Below, in pieces: positions 34,751 through 45,139 of a stretch of 64,000 bases of DNA (position 1 is the stretch's first letter; every line of letters begins with the position of its first letter). A program made the translations under genes and the position numbers. This DNA is from Manihot esculenta. Lineage: Eukaryota > Streptophyta > Magnoliopsida > Malpighiales > Euphorbiaceae. The notes beneath the pieces were generated by a model. That model was given only the letters and a program-made list of their open reading frames with translations, made no database searches and was not told the origin of the DNA. The stretch is taken from the NCBI RefSeq assembly GCF_001659605.2, contig NC_035168.2:4892058-4956057 (forward strand), written 5' to 3'.

Positions 34751-37013
34751 TGTAACAGCCCGGAAACCGGTACCCCTCTGTAACGGTCCGAACCATCACT
34801 GGCACTAGGATCCAGATCGGCTTAAGGCCGCCGGGACCCGTAGCAAGCCGACTATACTCGCTGTGTACCTGATAAATCCCATACATGATAAAAAATACTC
34901 AACAATCCTGTAGAACTCTCCAGGCTTAACTACTGCTACTCAGACATGCCAATCTGAAGTGGCCCTCAGGGCCTATACCAGTGACTACTATCTGCTGTGG
35001 CTCAAGGGATTGAAACCCTTTTTAATCTGTAACACAATCCACTGGTATCTCATCAAAGTCATACATTAAGCCTGATACACACATTTCTCATCAAGAAACG
35101 TAAAACAGGATTCATGTACAAGGGATTAATCATACATCACACTAAAGCAAAGACACTAGAGAAAGCACAAGTCTATCCAGTATATGACAGTACATATCTA
35201 TACATTACATTACAACTAATCTTTTAATTACATCATGTCCACTACGTTATTACAAACATACATTCATGCATTTCTTTCTTTATTCTTGTTGACTCTGACT
35301 TCCTATAGCTATCTCGGAAACTGCAAAACTGGGGTTAAGGGAGTGGGATGAGCTCTATAGCCCAGTGAGTAGGAACAATAAAACAATTCATTCATTACAT
35401 GCTCTCATGGAATGCATCACATCACAAACATAGCATCTCACGGATGAACTTGTCACCAATAGCCCTCTACTACATGTCATCATATGTCCTGCTGTGCCAA
35501 GGAGACTAGGTCATCACCTGGACTTCTCTTATCTGTCTCATATCATAACATGTCCCACTATGCCAAGGAGACTAGGTCATCACCTGGACTTCTCTGATCT
35601 CTGATCTGACAGGCTATCTGTCTAACTCATAGTACCAGGAGCGACCTGGACTATCCAGGAGCGACCTGGTATGGCTATCTCATGCCATATCTCAACTCAT
35701 AATCTCTGATCTCATATCAAGGGCTAAGGATCATCCAACATTCATCCACATGAACAACATCTTATGCAAGGCATCATATTCGTGAATTCTAATGCAACAC
35801 AACCTAATACATAATATGGCATTTTATGATGCATGAATCATGCTAGAAACGTGTCATTTCTCGAGTAAAATATGAAGTTTAGTTCCACTCACCTGTAGCC
35901 ACTGCTTGGCTAACTCTGGGCTACCTCTAACTCTGAAGCAGCTATTACTGCTAAACACCTCGGTTCCTCGGGTCCAATCCTACAATGGAGGACGCAAATG
36001 AGGCACCAAACATACTCTATGCAACTGATAAACAACTCCCCAAAATCCCTCTAGAACACCTCAAAACATGCATGAAAAACAAGCAAAGGAAGGTTGGACA
36101 GGGCACCTTCGGCGGCCGAATGTCTCCTCCAGAGACGAAAGTCGGGCATGTTCGGCGGCCGAATCCTCCTTCGGCTGCCGAACCTGAGTTCATCCAGAAC
36201 TCAGCTTCGTGCATAAACACGCCTCCCACACCTTCCAATCCTTCCCAACATGCATCCAACCTCTCTAACTCATCCATATCTCAAAACAACAAGCATATAG
36301 GAGCTTAAGACAACTTAAACTCCAACAAACAAGCTCAGCAAGCAAACATAAAGCATAAAGGGTCCATAAACCCTAATATGCACAACTCATGCAAACTCAA
36401 GCATTAACTCCCCTTCCCTTCATAAAACTCATAGAAAACAGTATAAAAACCAAGGATCTCCACTTTCCTCTTGAAGAACAAAGGCTGGTGTGATCCAAAC
36501 TCGAAGATATGGAGATCCAAGCTCCAAAATCCTCCAAACTTTCAAACTCTTCAAAAAAACACATAAAACTTACTTAAAACTTGTTTAACTTTGAAAGATT
36601 GATGAAAAACCATGAAAACAATCCAAGGAGATCAAGAACTCACCTAGGCCAGAAAGAGAGAAGAATCCTCCTCCTTTTTTCTGGACTCGGTGCCCTTTAT
36701 AGATGAACAACCGCCTCAGCTTCGGCAGCCGAATCGCATGCAAAACCATGCAACGTTCGGCGGCCGAACTCAGACTTTCGGGGGCCGAATCTCGAGCACT
36801 TTCGGCGGCCGAACATTACCTTCGGCGGCCGAACATGGCAAAATGCCTCCTTGGCCTTTTCTCTTCAAAACTTAATCCATTTCCATTCTAAACCTTTAAA
36901 ACACTCGAAAACATTTTATAAAACCTTTCCCTTACCCTTCTAGAAACCTCTGACATCCGCGCATTCCACCGGACGGTAGGAATTCTGATGTCTGAATCTA
37001 GCCGGGTATTACA
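34751..37013 (-). repeat. 5' LTR of gypsy element (2263 bp)
   Basis: Full-length LTR. It contains eight copies of a 13-bp palindrome TTCGGCNGCCGAA, and two ~60-bp tandem units with GCCAAGGAGACTAGGTCATC at about 35490-35600. It also has a doubled CCAGGAGCGACCTGG palindrome at about 35636-35670. No protein is encoded; Phe-Gly-Gly-Arg runs in some frames are translations of the palindromes. Confidence 0.88.
36108..36833. repeat. Eight palindromic 13-mers TTCGGCNGCCGAA in the LTR
   Basis: Copies begin at 36108, 36151, 36170, 36721, 36756, 36777, 36801 and 36821, in two groups of three and five. Centres are mostly G, with one T, one A, and one arm variant (TTCGGGGGCCGAA). They lie in the upstream part of the LTR in its own orientation (U3). 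Confidence 0.85.
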
Positions 37014-37018
37014 TGTTT

Positions 37019-37779
37019 CCTCTATTTAGTCCCTTACACAGGGCTATAAGTGTTACCTGCTAGAGCTAGAGACTCATTTGTGTTAGAGATACTAGACAGG
37101 ACTTGTCTCTATTATTCAAATTTTAGAACCCTAAAGTATGTCTTGTTAACAAAAGGCAAAGGATCCATCATCAAAATACGATCCCTAATAGGATCTAAAG
37201 AGTCATTTAATTCCATTAGAAATTATATGACCTTATTTTTATTGTTAATAGCATCAAAAAGTTTTGAAGCTCCATAAGTACAGGATAGCAAGACATCCAT
37301 GGCTCCTAATTCATCCTGCAACACCTTCAATTCTGTGAAATAAACAGAGAAAAAAGAATTATCTTAAGAAATATAAGAAATTCTCCATTCATAGATCTGA
37401 GGTACGTTATTCTCTCTGAACCTCTCAGTTACTTTCAACTAAAGAGATCTAGCAGATGACATATAAATAAACGTTTCTATTAGATTTCGGGATATTGAGT
37501 TCAATATCAATGATGTGACCATATAATCACATCGTCTACACTGTGCGAAGGTTTCGTTCAAAGCCATAAGACTATCATTAATAAAACTTAATTTTAATTT
37601 GTCTTTGTCGCTCTACTCCAGGACTGAAAATTGGTCCCTATTAGAGGTGTAGAAACTAAAATCATACTTGGATGATTTAAAGATTGCAACAATAAACGAT
37701 CTCTGCTCCTCGACGCTCTCGAATCATTCATGACAAATCCAAATCCTTGTGTTCCTTCAAAGTTACCATTTGTAGTCAT
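37019..37779 (-). pseudogene. Ty1/copia gag, upstream half of split element
   Basis: The minus strand starts near 37779 with a gag N-terminus containing LNHPSMILVSTPLIGTNFQS followed by WSRA. It then gives FLMELNDSLDPIRDRILMMD and DPLPFVNKTYF (about 37130-37230), typical copia gag (UBN2-type) text. Stops are present. The reading continues at 29712 beyond the gypsy insertion. Confidence 0.8.
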
Positions 37780-37895
37780 ATCTATTTCGCTTAGAGAAAA
37801 ATATATGGAAACACATCGGTGATGGTAACGACAAAAACAAAAAGAGGAGAGAGAAGAAGCGGAATCACTCCCTTAAATCTCTCGCTATGATACCT

Positions 37896-38087
37896 TGTAA
37901 AACAAACAATCTAAAAAGAAAATTAGAGTTTTGATATTATAAAACTTCTACTTTAAACTTGTACAAAAAGATCTTATATACTAGCTTTAAAAGATCTTAT
38001 ATACTAGCTTTATCTCTTGTCAGGTGTAAAACATGTGACTACTAACTAAAAAAAAATTATATACAACAACAAATATAAATACCAACA
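37896..38087 (-). repeat. 5' LTR of the copia element
   Basis: On the minus strand it starts TGTTGGTATTTATATTTG at 38087 and ends TTGTTTTACA at 37896. The next bases, AGGTATCATAGCG, are a mutated initiator tRNA-Met primer site. A direct 23-bp repeat containing TATATAAGATCTTT (about 37966-38011) doubles the TATA box. The matching 3' LTR is not in the window, so the element is truncated at its other end. Confidence 0.65.
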
Positions 38088-38930
38088 ACTAATTAAATAC
38101 ATGTATACATGATATACTCTACAAAAGTAACATGAATTATAAATGTGTTAATATTTATTTATAAAATTTAAATTGTACATAACATATAAATTCTAAATTT
38201 GAAATTCATAAAAATTAAAATATATTTAAAATGCATTTAAACTTAAAACTCACTCCATATTTTTCTATACTTAAAAATTTTCTCTTTGATTTAAATTATT
38301 TTAACAATGTTTTAAAATTAAAATTATTTTAAAAATTATACATGTTAAATGGGAGATATCTATAAAGTAATAATCTTTTTTAATATTTTAAAATTAAACA
38401 AAATCTCCCAAAAAATTAAACGAAATGATCCCATCATATAGTTGTAACAATTCTTTAAAAATAAAATTTAATCCATTTCAAAATTATAATAATTTTATTT
38501 ATTGAGTCACATTACGAATTAATGTTTAATTATTTATATAACGAATTTAAATAATGAATATTTTAATACATACCATTATAAATTGTTTTTAAATTTCATT
38601 TGTATTTAATTTCATTTGTCTATTTTTCAAATGAATTAAAATACTGTGTAACATTTAACTTCATAAGGGTATTTCAATATTGTATTTAAATATTAACATT
38701 GAAGTAGATAGAATCATAGAAGGATGAATTTATTTATCGGAAGTTTTAAAATATATTAATTTATTAATAATAACATTATGCAAGGGTGTTTTGGTAATTC
38801 ACTCAAAACGTAACTAGCGTATAAAATAAAATTTTAAAAAATAATAATAATAATAATAATAAAAACAACAGTTGCAACTCTCGGCATCACGAGAGACAAT
38901 CTCAAAAGCTTATTAGTGCTTCGTACTGAT
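38088..38930. other. AT-rich spacer
   Basis: No gene. A (AAT)n microsatellite lies at about 38840-38861. Confidence 0.4.
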
Positions 38931-39048
38931 AACAGAAACCATCAATACAAATTCCCCAACTCACTCTGACTCTGCCGACTCAAGATATTTTTTTCCCTTC
39001 ATTTTCACACCAAACAAACAGACAAATTAGCCAATCTGTATCTGTCAA

Positions 39049-39249
39049 ATGCTGCAACTATTCTTTGCCGTGGCCTTCTCGGCGGTGCCGTTGACTCTCT
39101 ACATTCCGCCGATTCGATCTTTCAACCTATTCGTCGAGATCGTCGAGGATTTGCTTCGCCAGAGTGCTTTATACTCTTTCAGGCTCTATCCTCGCCTGCG
39201 TCTCGTCTTCTCTAGAATCTTCTCCAATCTATTTCACTCGTCTAGGTAG
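39049..39249 (+). CDS. Conserved-looking 66-aa plant small protein, membrane-associated candidate
   Basis: A single-exon frame with codon use and GC content unlike the flanking AT-rich DNA, preceded by a ~110-bp leader rich in C and A. The protein starts MLQLFFAVAFSAVPLTLYIP (a hydrophobic N-terminal segment, possible signal anchor). RSFNLFVEIVEDLLRQS follows, then a basic Arg-rich C-terminus (RLYPRLRLVFSRIF). I recall similar short MLQLF...PLTLY...NLFVE...EDL proteins in other plants, without a known function. The stop overlaps a possible splice donor (AG|GTAGAC at 39246). Splicing to an acceptor at 42136 would replace the last Arg with a short tail. I favour the unspliced stop. Confidence 0.65.
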   Translation: MLQLFFAVAFSAVPLTLYIPPIRSFNLFVEIVEDLLRQSALYSFRLYPRLRLVFSRIFSNLFHSSR

Positions 39250-40344
39250 ACTTTTGGAAATTTGTTACTTGTACAATTTGATGTTGATTTCTTTTAAGCC
39301 CTTTTTAGTTTCTTATTGTGTATTCTATTGTCAATGTTGTTACTGAATTTAATCCTAGAATTCATAGTTGTATGCATAGATATAATACGTCTTAATGGAA
39401 CAACTCTTGATCATGTCATTTGGGTTCTCTTTCTTGTTTGATTTTCATTGTTTTGTTGCTATTGATTTGGGATTTTGATATTAGTTTTGGAATTACACTA
39501 GAATGAATTATTTCAAGGATGAACTGGCAATGAATTGGGGTTTATCTTTCTTATTGCATGTCAGAGTTTGTGGATTTGACTTGTGGTTTATCAGTTTCCC
39601 AGCTCCTTCTTAAACTTTTTCCAGGAGTTGTAATGGTTCAGAATTCAGATTAATGCATGATTTAGATTAGTTTTGTACTTTTTCAACTATATTTGGATCT
39701 TACTCAAGCTTGTCCTTTTTTCTTTAATTATTTTATCATTATTTTTTTAACTTTTGCCTTATGCACTGTAGAGAGTAGACATAGATGATTCTGAATGTAT
39801 GAATGTTTAGTTTCTGATGTTGGGCATTTCTATTTGCGTATATGTATTAGGAGTAAAGAGTAAATGTTTGAAATCTGTATCAAGAAGTCTTGATTTGAGT
39901 GCTGAGAATTTATGAAACAGACTGGTAGAAAAATGATATTTTGGTGGTAGATGAGGATTAACTCCATCTGTTTTTGGTTATGTGAGTTTGTGAATTTTAG
40001 AACCTTAGAATTAGGCCTTGAATGGTAGCTGAGAAAAACAACAATGTGATTTTGACTGGTCTAGATGGGTTGGTGGCGGTGGGGGTGAGAAATGTGATGC
40101 TCGTTCATGCTCAATATTGGAAACCTTTTAATTATTTGTATTACTGTTGAATTGTGGGTTGGCTGATTGGTCAAACCTTAGTAATTTTTTCTTTTACTGG
40201 GTTCCCATCAATATTTTCGGTTATGAATTATCACTCTCATGCACACTTTTTTGTTTTTTTCGTTTTTTTTACCCTTTTTAGTAGCTCACGCGTATTTGAT
40301 ATGACACTACAAAAATCTGCAAAATATATTAATGATATTAGATT
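39250..40344. other. Region downstream of the small gene (probable 3' UTR or intron)
   Basis: T-rich, weakly coding sequence typical of plant introns or 3' UTRs. No frame resembles a known protein. Confidence 0.35.
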
Positions 40345-40640
40345 TAGAAAGTGGAGTTTTACTCAACCAACTTGGTGCGAGAGGAGGGTGCTTCTCTCCT
40401 TTATTCTTTTTCTTTTATCCGCTAATGACGTATAACAACCTTTTCGTCATTGGACCATCTGTCCCAGCCATGTTGATACGCATGTACGGGAGAATCAGGC
40501 CTCTGTGCTATGTTAACGGCCATTTAATTCACCTTTTTAGCACGCGTGTGAATCGAGCGGTTCGAAACTGGGCCGGTGATCCTTATTTTGCTAAGTTTCC
40601 AGGCCAGACTCAGACAGAAAAAACTGAATCTTGAAAAAAG
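40345..40640 (-). repeat. LTR-like dispersed repeat, copy b
   Basis: The reverse orientation of the family seen at 17016 and 62660: GTTTTACTCAACCAACTTGG, GAGAGGAGGGTGCTTCTCTC, TTTTATCCGCTAATGACGTA and the core AACGGCCATTTAATTCACCT. No target duplication was found. Confidence 0.55.
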
Positions 40641-41069
40641 TCCGACCTCAGGGATGAATGTGCTGAATTTTTCCACTTGTGGGAATCCGCAAGTTCTGAA
40701 CCGGCCCTGTCATTCATATATGTTACTAAATTAACTGCAAAAAAAAATTATTATTAATGCTGAAAAATTTTTTATAAACGAGCTTTAAAACACAAACGTA
40801 TGAGCTTTTAAGATAAATTTTTTTTTATAATTTCAATGTGATTTTGAAATAATTCACATAATTCTTATTGGTTTAAGAAAACTCCATTGAAAAAATATTT
40901 TTTCTTTTAATTTCTAAAACCATTAATTAAATTTTTTAAATTTGATTTGAGCAATGTGATTCAATTATTTTAATAAACGCTAATTTAAGTGCCGTTTTAG
41001 AAGCAATCAAATATTAATATTTAATAAAAATTTACAAAAATAAATAGATATTTAGAAAAAAATATTATT

Positions 41070-41830
41070 TAGTTCATATAATTTAATAAAATTAATTAAT
41101 TAATTTTTTATTTTTCAAAGTATTAATTAGTTAATTTTCTTATTAATTATTTAACTTTAATAATTATTGTTTTTTAAATTATAAAGATTAAATAATTATT
41201 ATTTTAAAATTACAGGTATTATATAATTATTTTCTAAAATTATAAAAACTAAACAGTTTTATTTCAAAATTATAAACACTAATTTGAGTATAAGTTAAAA
41301 TATAAATAAATAGTAGTAAATTATAAAAATTTTAGTGATATATAAATTAAAATCTAAAAATTTTAATAGCATAAATTAAAGTCAAATATTAGCGATACAA
41401 TCAATTAAATTAAGAGATAATACGAGAATTTAATCTGTGAATACGAAGTGAAGGAAATGAACAAGGAAAGCCAAGGAGGTGGACAAATTCTCGTATTATT
41501 CACATATTAATCGGTGTATTTATATTCACAGATTAAATTCTCGTACTATTTTTAATTTAACTGATTGTATCACCAATATTTAACTTCAATTTATATCATA
41601 AAAATTTTTAAAATTTTAATTTAAATATCATTACAATTTTCATAATTTACTATTATTAATTTATATATTAATTTATACTCAAATACTATTTATAATTTCG
41701 TAATATAATTATTTAATCACAATAATTTTAAAAAAATAATTATGCAATACTATACTTTCAAAATAATGACCATTTGATTATTATAATTTAAAAGTAACAA
41801 CGATTTAGTTCATACGATTAATAAAAAGAC
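41070..41830. repeat. Long imperfect foldback (inverted repeat)
   Basis: The arms run from about 41070-41443 and about 41519-41830 with a short ~75-bp GC-richer loop (GTGAAGGAAATGAACAAGGA). Matching pieces include ACGAGAATTTAATCTGTGAA on the left and its complement TTCACAGATTAAATTCTCGT on the right, and GATACAATCAATTAAATTAA with its near-complement. The transcript could form a hairpin of ~300 bp. It may be a MITE or an inverted duplication; I could not identify a target duplication. Confidence 0.75.
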
Positions 41831-42000
41831 TAAATAATTAATGATTTAAAATAATAGAGAGCTTTCATTGTATTTTTAATAACAAAAATATTGACTAATT
41901 AATTTTTATTAAATTAAATAGTAATTTTATCTAAATTGGCATTTCTAAAAGCATTTATTCATGATTTAGTGTTTGTATTTTCATTTGCTTTTTCTTTTGA

Positions 42001-42085
42001 TTTTCTTTAGTTTGTTTGTTTCTTTTCTTTATTTTGTTTTTTTGTTTTTTTTTTGTTTTTTGTTTTTTTTGTTTTTTTTTTTTTT
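42001..42085. repeat. T-rich low-complexity tract
   Basis: Repeated TTTTTTG units form a homopurine/homopyrimidine tract of about 85 bp upstream of a possible splice acceptor at 42136. Confidence 0.8.
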
Positions 42086-42672
42086 ATATTTAAACTTGTA
42101 TATTGAGAGAATGTGTTGATCTATTTATTGATGCAGTTCTTATGGGGATGCTCAACAGACTATTCTTTAATTTCTGACTGTATGCACGGAGGTTTTGACG
42201 TTTTCAGGTTTCTAGCATGTTTTCTTTGCTGCTATTTCTAAGGACTATGAATTTGGTTTTTAGCTCTAGAATTTGTTGCTTGCATGGAGATGAGGCTGAT
42301 AACCAATGGCATTGTGGTACACACCGATGAGGTTGCAGTGGTTGGAAGGGTGTGAAAGAATCTTAGGATTTCTCGGTTTTAGTTTGGTTTTCTTGATTTT
42401 TGGTTGGTTTGATTTAAAAACTTGTCTTATCACTCTCAGTTCTGGATTGGGCTTCCTATTTGTGGTTAGACCACACTTCCTAATTTTGCCTTTGGTTGAG
42501 CATTGGTTAAAAAAAAAACTGCAGGGGGATTAAACGCGGCGTTTTTAACTTCCTCACATTTTCTCTCACGCCCGTAGTATGGAGGCTTATTTCTCTCCTG
42601 CCTCCCGCCAAACCCAAACAAAGCAGGAATGCTCCATTTTTCAAAACTCAAAACTGCAAAATTCACTATCTA

Positions 42673-44583
42673 ATGCTTCACCAAGCTCCCAAGAGATTTA
42701 TAGAGACATCCACTACTCTCTCAAAGCTCCTGCAGAATATTTTGACTCCACCCAAGCAAGATCTAAAACCCCTGCAAAATCCCTTGAACCAATCTGCTTT
42801 TGTACAAAACAACAAGCCTACACACAATCAACTCAACCAGTTTTCATCTAAAGTGAAGTATAGATATATTTGCGACCTCCTTTTGTCTCAAACCCACTCA
42901 AGGTCCCTTTCTAATGGCCTTCAGCTTCATGCCCACATCGTCAAATCAGGCCTTCGAGCAATCCCTCTCGTCTCCCACCACCTCATCAATTTCTATTCCA
43001 AGACGGGGTTGCCCATCTTTTCCCTTCAAGTTTTTGAGGAAGCTCAACAGAAGTCATCTACCACTTGGAGCTCATTATTGTCCTCATTGGCACAAAATGA
43101 GCTGCCTGGTCTTGCCATTGAATACTTTCGTCGAATGCTTGTTGATAATATCCGGCCTGATGACCGTATATTCCCTAGTGCTACTAAAGCTTGTGCGATT
43201 TTGGGTAGGTGTGATATTGGGAAATCTCTTCATGGCCTTGTGATTAAAACTGCATTTGATTTTGACGTGTTTGTGGGAAGTTCTATGGTTGATATGTACG
43301 CAAAGTGTGGGGAGATAAGAGATGCGAGGAAAGTGTTTGATCAAATGCCAGAAAGGAATGTGGTTTCTTGGAGTGGGATGATTTATGGGTATACTCAATT
43401 GGGTGAAGATGAGGAGGCTTTAAGACTCTTCAAAGAAGCTTTATTGGAAGATTTGGATGTGAATGATTTTACTTATTCGAGTGTTATTAGGGTTTGTGGT
43501 AATTCAACATTGCTTGAACTAGGAAGGCAGATACATGGGTTATGTTTCAAAACAAGTTATGATTCGTCTAGTTTTGTGGGCAGTTCTTTGATTTCTTTGT
43601 ATTCAAGATGCGGTGTTATTGAAGCAGCTTCTAGGGTTTTTGATGAGGTGCCTATTAAGAATCTTGGGATGTGGAATGCTATGTTGATTTCTTGCGCTCA
43701 ACATGCACATACAGAGCAAGTGTTTGATTTGTTTGAAAAAATGAAAATTGCTAGGATGAAACCAAATTTTATTACCTTTTTATGTTTGCTTTATGCATGT
43801 AGTCATGGAGGGTTAATTGATGAAGGGAAGTTTTATTTTGGACTTATGAAGGAGTATGGAATTGAGCCAGGGGCTCAGCACTACGCATCGCTGGTGGACT
43901 TGCTTGGTCGTGCTGGGAAATTACAAGAAGCACTAGCAACTATTAAGGAAATGCCCATAGAGCCTACAGAATCTGTGTGGGGAGCTTTTCTTACAGGGTG
44001 CCGCCTTCACGGGGACAGTGAGTCGGCAGCCTTTGCAGCTGATAGAATCTTTGAGTTGGGGCCTGTTAGCTCAGGCATGGTAGTGCTGTTATCCAATGCA
44101 TATGCTGCTGCTGGAAGATATGGCGATGCAGCCAAAGCCAGAAAGATACTTAGGGACCATGGTGTAAAAAAGGAGACTGGTTTGAGTTGGATTGAAGAAG
44201 GCAACAGGGTTCACACATTTGCTGCAGGGGATAGGTGTCATGAAAGAACCAAAGAAATATATCAGAAATTAGAGGAATTGGAAGAAGATATGGAGAGAGC
44301 TGGTTATGTTGCAGACACAAGTTATGTGCTTCGAGAGGTGGATAGTGAAGAGAAAAGGCAGACAATTAGGTACCATAGTGAAAGACTTGCAGTTGCATTC
44401 GGGCTCATTGCCTTCAAAGCCAATAGGCCTATTAGGGTTATGAAAAATTTGCGCATATGTGGTGATTGCCACACTGCAATTAAGTTTATGTCCCAGTGCT
44501 CTGGAAGAGTAATAATTGTGAGGGACAATAACCGGTTTCATCGGTTTGAAAATGGAAAATGCTCATGTGATGACTACTGGTGA
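42673..44583 (+). CDS. MEF1: DYW-type PPR protein, mitochondrial editing factor MEF1 orthologue (636 aa)
   Basis: An intronless gene, as usual for this family. A variable Ser/Gln/Lys-rich N-terminus (likely mitochondrial targeting) precedes PLS-type pentatricopeptide repeats at about residues 62-430 (for example DVFVGSSMVDMYAKCGEIRD and NVVSWSGMIYGYTQLGEDEE). E/E+ motifs follow at about 433-530, then a DYW domain at about 540-636. The DYW domain has the deaminase HSE at 568-570, CGDCH at 596-600, H623, CSC at 630-632 and a terminal DYW. Sequence blocks such as NELPGLAIEYF, SCAQHAHTEQVFDLFEKMK and GPVSSGMVVLLSNAYAA match my memory of Arabidopsis MEF1 (At5g52630). That factor edits cytidines in mitochondrial rps4, nad7 and nad2 transcripts. 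The orthologue is ~50 residues longer at the N-terminus in this frame. Orthology is from memory, not a search. Confidence 0.9.
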   Translation: MLHQAPKRFIETSTTLSKLLQNILTPPKQDLKPLQNPLNQSAFVQNNKPTHNQLNQFSSKVKYRYICDLLLSQTHSRSLSNGLQLHAHIVKSGLRAIPLVSHHLINFYSKTGLPIFSLQVFEEAQQKSSTTWSSLLSSLAQNELPGLAIEYFRRMLVDNIRPDDRIFPSATKACAILGRCDIGKSLHGLVIKTAFDFDVFVGSSMVDMYAKCGEIRDARKVFDQMPERNVVSWSGMIYGYTQLGEDEEALRLFKEALLEDLDVNDFTYSSVIRVCGNSTLLELGRQIHGLCFKTSYDSSSFVGSSLISLYSRCGVIEAASRVFDEVPIKNLGMWNAMLISCAQHAHTEQVFDLFEKMKIARMKPNFITFLCLLYACSHGGLIDEGKFYFGLMKEYGIEPGAQHYASLVDLLGRAGKLQEALATIKEMPIEPTESVWGAFLTGCRLHGDSESAAFAADRIFELGPVSSGMVVLLSNAYAAAGRYGDAAKARKILRDHGVKKETGLSWIEEGNRVHTFAAGDRCHERTKEIYQKLEELEEDMERAGYVADTSYVLREVDSEEKRQTIRYHSERLAVAFGLIAFKANRPIRVMKNLRICGDCHTAIKFMSQCSGRVIIVRDNNRFHRFENGKCSCDDYW

Positions 44584-44902
44584 CTGCTGCAGTGCTGTTC
44601 TCTAGTGTGGGAGAGAGATCCTTAAAATGCTCTCTGTTGGAGACAACAACCAAGACATCTGATGATTAAACATTCTGTGATTGTGAAAACATGACTAGTA
44701 GTCTAAAGCTAGAATGGCATGGTATTCCATTTCTTACAGTTTTGGAGATACAATGAGGAATAAATCATCGCATCACGCTTCAACTGGCAAAGGTATGCTA
44801 TAGATTACCTTAACTGGTATAACCTTGCAAATAAACTTAGTTTGGCATGAAAGGATTCCAAATCTTGATCATTTGTCATGGATGAGGAGGATGAAGGAGC
44901 CA

Positions 44903-45139
44903 TCACACATCCATGAGTTCATTTAAGACATTCTCGCTTGCCTCTTTTATTTGAATTTGTGTCCCCTGAGCCTCTTTTGACAATTTTGGCCAGTAACACC
45001 CCTCATAAGCTCCATGGCACTTAGGTTTGCAAGCTAGTGCAGGCGAATTGCACCTTTTTATGCATTGAATAAAGCATGAAGCATCTGGACATGCAGTTGC
45101 TAGCCTTGTGAGCAGATTTTGATTTGTTGCAGGGAACAT
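44903..45139 (-). CDS. Cysteine-rich ORF, possible terminal exon (78 aa)
   Basis: The frame has eight cysteines clustered in ACPDASCFIQCIKRC, LACKPKC and GAYEGCYW, unusual for random sequence. The frame extends open upstream of the ATG to 45168 (including CGVGCPSI), ending at a possible acceptor AG. It may therefore be the 3' exon of a spliced gene or a small secreted or mitochondrial-type Cys protein. No signal peptide is visible in the ATG-started form. It lies tail-to-tail with MEF1. I do not recognise the family. Confidence 0.35.
   Translation of the reverse strand: MFPATNQNLLTRLATACPDASCFIQCIKRCNSPALACKPKCHGAYEGCYWPKLSKEAQGTQIQIKEASENVLNELMDV

Larger units (their letters stand above)
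29713..37013 (-). mobile_element. Ty3/gypsy LTR retrotransposon (7301 bp, defective)
   Basis: The element has TGTAAT...TTACA ends on the minus strand and a perfect 5-bp duplication TGTTT (29708-29712 and 37014-37018). The 5' LTR is at 34751-37013 (2263 bp) and the 3' LTR at 29713-30131 (419 bp, internally deleted). A primer-binding site for initiator tRNA-Met and a polypurine tract are in the right places. gag is nearly complete, but after a short protease and reverse-transcriptase start the pol region is scrambled and truncated, without RNase H or integrase. The gag type and PBS suggest a chromovirus-like (Tekay-like) lineage; that is inference. It is inserted in a copia element. Confidence 0.88.

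Noticed and set aside
36690..36891. Frames rich in FGGR and SAAE suggesting a repetitive protein
   Set aside because: They are translations of the TTCGGCGGCCGAA palindromes inside a gypsy LTR; both strands give similar text and no start context or conservation is expected.
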